From Paenibacillus tundrae (lineage in GTDB: Bacteria; Bacillota; Bacilli; Paenibacillales; Paenibacillaceae): a stretch of 64,000 nucleotides of DNA. The DNA lies in the NCBI RefSeq assembly GCF_036884255.1, contig NZ_CP145605.1, positions 1,364,001-1,428,000 of the forward strand, written 5' to 3'. Positions 62,252 to 64,000 of this stretch are shown piece after piece (position 1 is the first letter of the stretch; every line of letters starts with the position of its first letter). The notes under the pieces were generated by a model. That model was not told the DNA's origin. It saw nothing but the letters and a program-made list of their open reading frames with translations, and ran no database searches. Made by a program: the position numbers and the translations under genes.

Positions 62252-63598
62252 CTAGGATTCCTTCTCGTTTTCATCAGTATAGTCTGACATAACGAGGGGT
62301 TCCTTCGGAACGACAGCAACTTTGTAAAAGCGGTTTTTATCTTTTTCCAAAAGAACAAACGTGAGATTCTCGTATTCGTATTCTTCCTGTTCGTTCATCT
62401 CTGGACGATGGCTGTATAACCAACCACCAATGGTATCCCATTCATCCGCATCGAGGTTGGATAAGAACATATCATTCACTTTGGACAAGGAAACTTTACC
62501 ATCCATAATGATATATTGTTCGTTGATGATCTGAATGTCTTCAACTTCATCGGCATCGAATTCATCGCGGATCTCGCCGACGATCTGCTCAAGTACATCC
62601 TCAATGGTAACAATTCCCGACGTCCCACCATACTCATCGACCAATACGGCGATATGTACGCCATCCTTTTGCATTTTCTTCAGCAGGTCTTTGACAGGTG
62701 TTGTCTCATGGACAGCCGATACGGGCTGGATGAGGGAGGATAGGTCAACAGGTTCATCATTACCATACAACTCTAGGAAAAATTGCTTGGTGTTAATGAT
62801 TCCGATGATATCGTCTTTACTCTCATTCACAACAGGAAAACGAGTATATTGTTCTTCGCGAATAATATCTAGATTTTCTTGATTCGATTTATTTAGATAA
62901 AGGCAGACCATATCGGTCCGAGGTACCATAATTTCTTTAGCTAACATTTCATCAAAAGCAAAGATCCGGCTTACATATCCGAATTCCGCTTGATTGATCT
63001 TACCACTCTCGAAACTTTCGTTGATGATAATCTGTAGCTCTTCCTCCGAGTGTGCGTCTTCATGCTCAGAAGCTGGCTTAATACCGAATAATTTGACGAG
63101 CTGATTGGCAGATCCGTTCAACAACCAGATAAATGGATACATAATACGGTTAAACCAGATGATCGGTGTTGACGTTAGTAGCGCAACCGTTTCGGCTTTG
63201 CGGATCGCAATCGTTTTGGGTGCAAGCTCGCCGACTACAACGTGCAAGTATGTAATGGCAATAAAAGCGATAATAAACGATAAGAAAGATGATAGCGCCT
63301 CAGGCAATTGCAAACTTTCGAATAATGGATGTAGCAGCTTCTCTACGGTTGGTTCACCGAGCCAACCGAGTCCCAGAGAGGTGATTGTGATGCCGAGCTG
63401 ACAGGCGGACAAGTATCCATCCAGATTAGCCACTGCTTGTTTCACCGCTAAGGCACGCTTGTTCCCTTCGGCAACCATTTGATCAATCCGGCTTGGACGT
63501 ACCCGCACCAAGGCGAATTCCACCGCTACAAAGAACGCTGATAATCCTATCAAAAACGCAATCAAAAATAATTTTAACGCATACCCGTCACTGTCCAT
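62252..63598 (-). CDS. CorC/HlyC family membrane protein (CNNM type)
   Basis: A 448-aa protein. The DUF21/CNNM membrane region (three to four spans, about residues 5-160) opens LKLFLIAFLIGLSAFFVAVEFALVRVRPSRIDQM and has SACQLGITITSLGLGWLGEP; a CBS pair (MVPRTDMVCLYLNKS...IIGIINTKQF and VHIAVLVDEYGGTSGIVTIEDVLEQIVGEI) and a C-terminal CorC_HlyC domain follow. The annotation as hemolysin is historical; members act in magnesium or cobalt transport. The start ATG lies at 63598. It is monocistronic and ends at a bidirectional terminator. Confidence 0.93.
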   Translation of the reverse strand: MDSDGYALKLFLIAFLIGLSAFFVAVEFALVRVRPSRIDQMVAEGNKRALAVKQAVANLDGYLSACQLGITITSLGLGWLGEPTVEKLLHPLFESLQLPEALSSFLSFIIAFIAITYLHVVVGELAPKTIAIRKAETVALLTSTPIIWFNRIMYPFIWLLNGSANQLVKLFGIKPASEHEDAHSEEELQIIINESFESGKINQAEFGYVSRIFAFDEMLAKEIMVPRTDMVCLYLNKSNQENLDIIREEQYTRFPVVNESKDDIIGIINTKQFFLELYGNDEPVDLSSLIQPVSAVHETTPVKDLLKKMQKDGVHIAVLVDEYGGTSGIVTIEDVLEQIVGEIRDEFDADEVEDIQIINEQYIIMDGKVSLSKVNDMFLSNLDADEWDTIGGWLYSHRPEMNEQEEYEYENLTFVLLEKDKNRFYKVAVVPKEPLVMSDYTDENEKES

Positions 63599-63960
63599 TA
63601 CACTATTCTTCTCCTTTAAGTAATAAGTTTTAACGATTATTATATCTAATTTTACGTAAGAAGACCACCTTTAGCTTATACGTAGAGGAAGCATTTGGAA
63701 CTGAAAACGCTATGAATGGCGCTACAACGCCATTTTCACAGATCTTGGATGGATATGTTTAACCTATCACTGTCATAATATACACGTTATTTTCCTTTTC
63801 AATTCTAGTGTTAGTGTGCGTATGTAAAGTTTTATCTATGCAAACCGTTACGAATAGGGTCAACATTGGGTATCTATGATTAGTCGCTCACTTAAACGTC
63901 AAAGATGATGTAGTGAACGTGTAACAGGATGATGTTTTTTGTCACTGAGGGGGAAGCTGA
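63599..63960. other. Divergent intergenic region at the right edge
   Basis: No gene is seen in about 360 nt. AATGGCG (63715-63721) and CGCCATT (63728-63734) form a perfect inverted repeat. AT-rich stretches near 63630-63650 may carry the CorC/HlyC promoter. Confidence 0.4.
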
Positions 63961-64000
63961 ATGTTCTGGCTGCTTATCATATTGCTTATTTTTATTTTTC
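63961..64000 (+). CDS. Start of a membrane protein, cut by the window edge
   Basis: Only 13 codons are present, beginning MFWLLIILLIFIF, a hydrophobic segment. AGGGGG lies 7 nt ahead of ATG 63961, so this is a real start. The family cannot be judged. Confidence 0.55.
   Translation, partial: MFWLLIILLIFIF

Overview
The window reads as a chromosomal segment of a spore-forming, low-to-mid GC Gram-positive bacterium of the order Bacillales, most likely Paenibacillus. This rests on strong GGAGG-type ribosome binding sites, frequent GTG/TTG starts, a perfect CIRCE heat-shock operator, sigma-A type promoters, a SleB/CwlJ-type hydrolase, a yhgE-type gene next to a TetR gene, and a Wzx/Wzy exopolysaccharide locus with a tyrosine kinase and PHP-type phosphatase. 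No rRNA, tRNA, CRISPR array, transposase or intact prophage was seen.

Layout. 0-9 kb: a GH25 muramidase, a YcxB-like membrane protein, a peptide-type ABC importer (lipoprotein plus two permeases, no ATPases), and an ECF41-type sigma factor behind its NADH-dehydrogenase-like partner. 9-17 kb: htpG behind a CIRCE-controlled promoter with a 500-nt leader, then a MarR-led operon joining an arylsulfotransferase-like protein to a sulfonate/taurine-type ABC importer. 17-31 kb: housekeeping and accessory genes (dGTPase, luciferase-like monooxygenase, chemotaxis receptor, RNA methyltransferase, hydroxyacid dehydrogenase, ThpR, SleB-like hydrolase, MGDG-synthase-like glycosyltransferase, TetR plus YhgE). 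31-36 kb: glutamate synthase large subunit. 36.6-58.3 kb: the exopolysaccharide locus. 58.4-64 kb: a Cys-rich small protein with an ABC-2 exporter, an AI-2E family transporter, an alpha/beta-hydrolase remnant, a CorC/HlyC-family protein, and the start of one more gene.

The exopolysaccharide locus holds an XRE regulator, an unrecognised gene, phosphatase, chain-length protein, BY-kinase, a structured intergenic RNA region in the position of the EAR/epsC antitermination RNA, GalU, the initiating sugar transferase, a Wzy-like polymerase, an Alg14/Alg13-like pair, four further glycosyltransferases, a Wzx flippase, a pyruvyl transferase, ManC, Ugd, an LCP protein, a GH74-like secreted hydrolase, VanZ and a small membrane protein. 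The precursor enzymes predict a polymer with glucose, mannose and glucuronic acid, probably pyruvylated.

The most interesting material is non-coding. (1) Three copies of an intergenic element (about 1.4, 9.5 and 45.8 kb) share short conserved blocks but have two helices whose sequences differ between copies while pairing is kept, which points to a structured RNA. (2) A second repeat family with roughly 50-bp terminal direct repeats lies after gltB and, inverted, inside the exopolysaccharide operon. (3) The palindrome GATACA-N3-TGTATC lies on matching promoters at both ends of the exopolysaccharide locus and is probably the operator of the XRE regulator. (4) Promoter or operator matches tie the ECF41, HrcA/CIRCE and TetR-YhgE genes to specific regulation.
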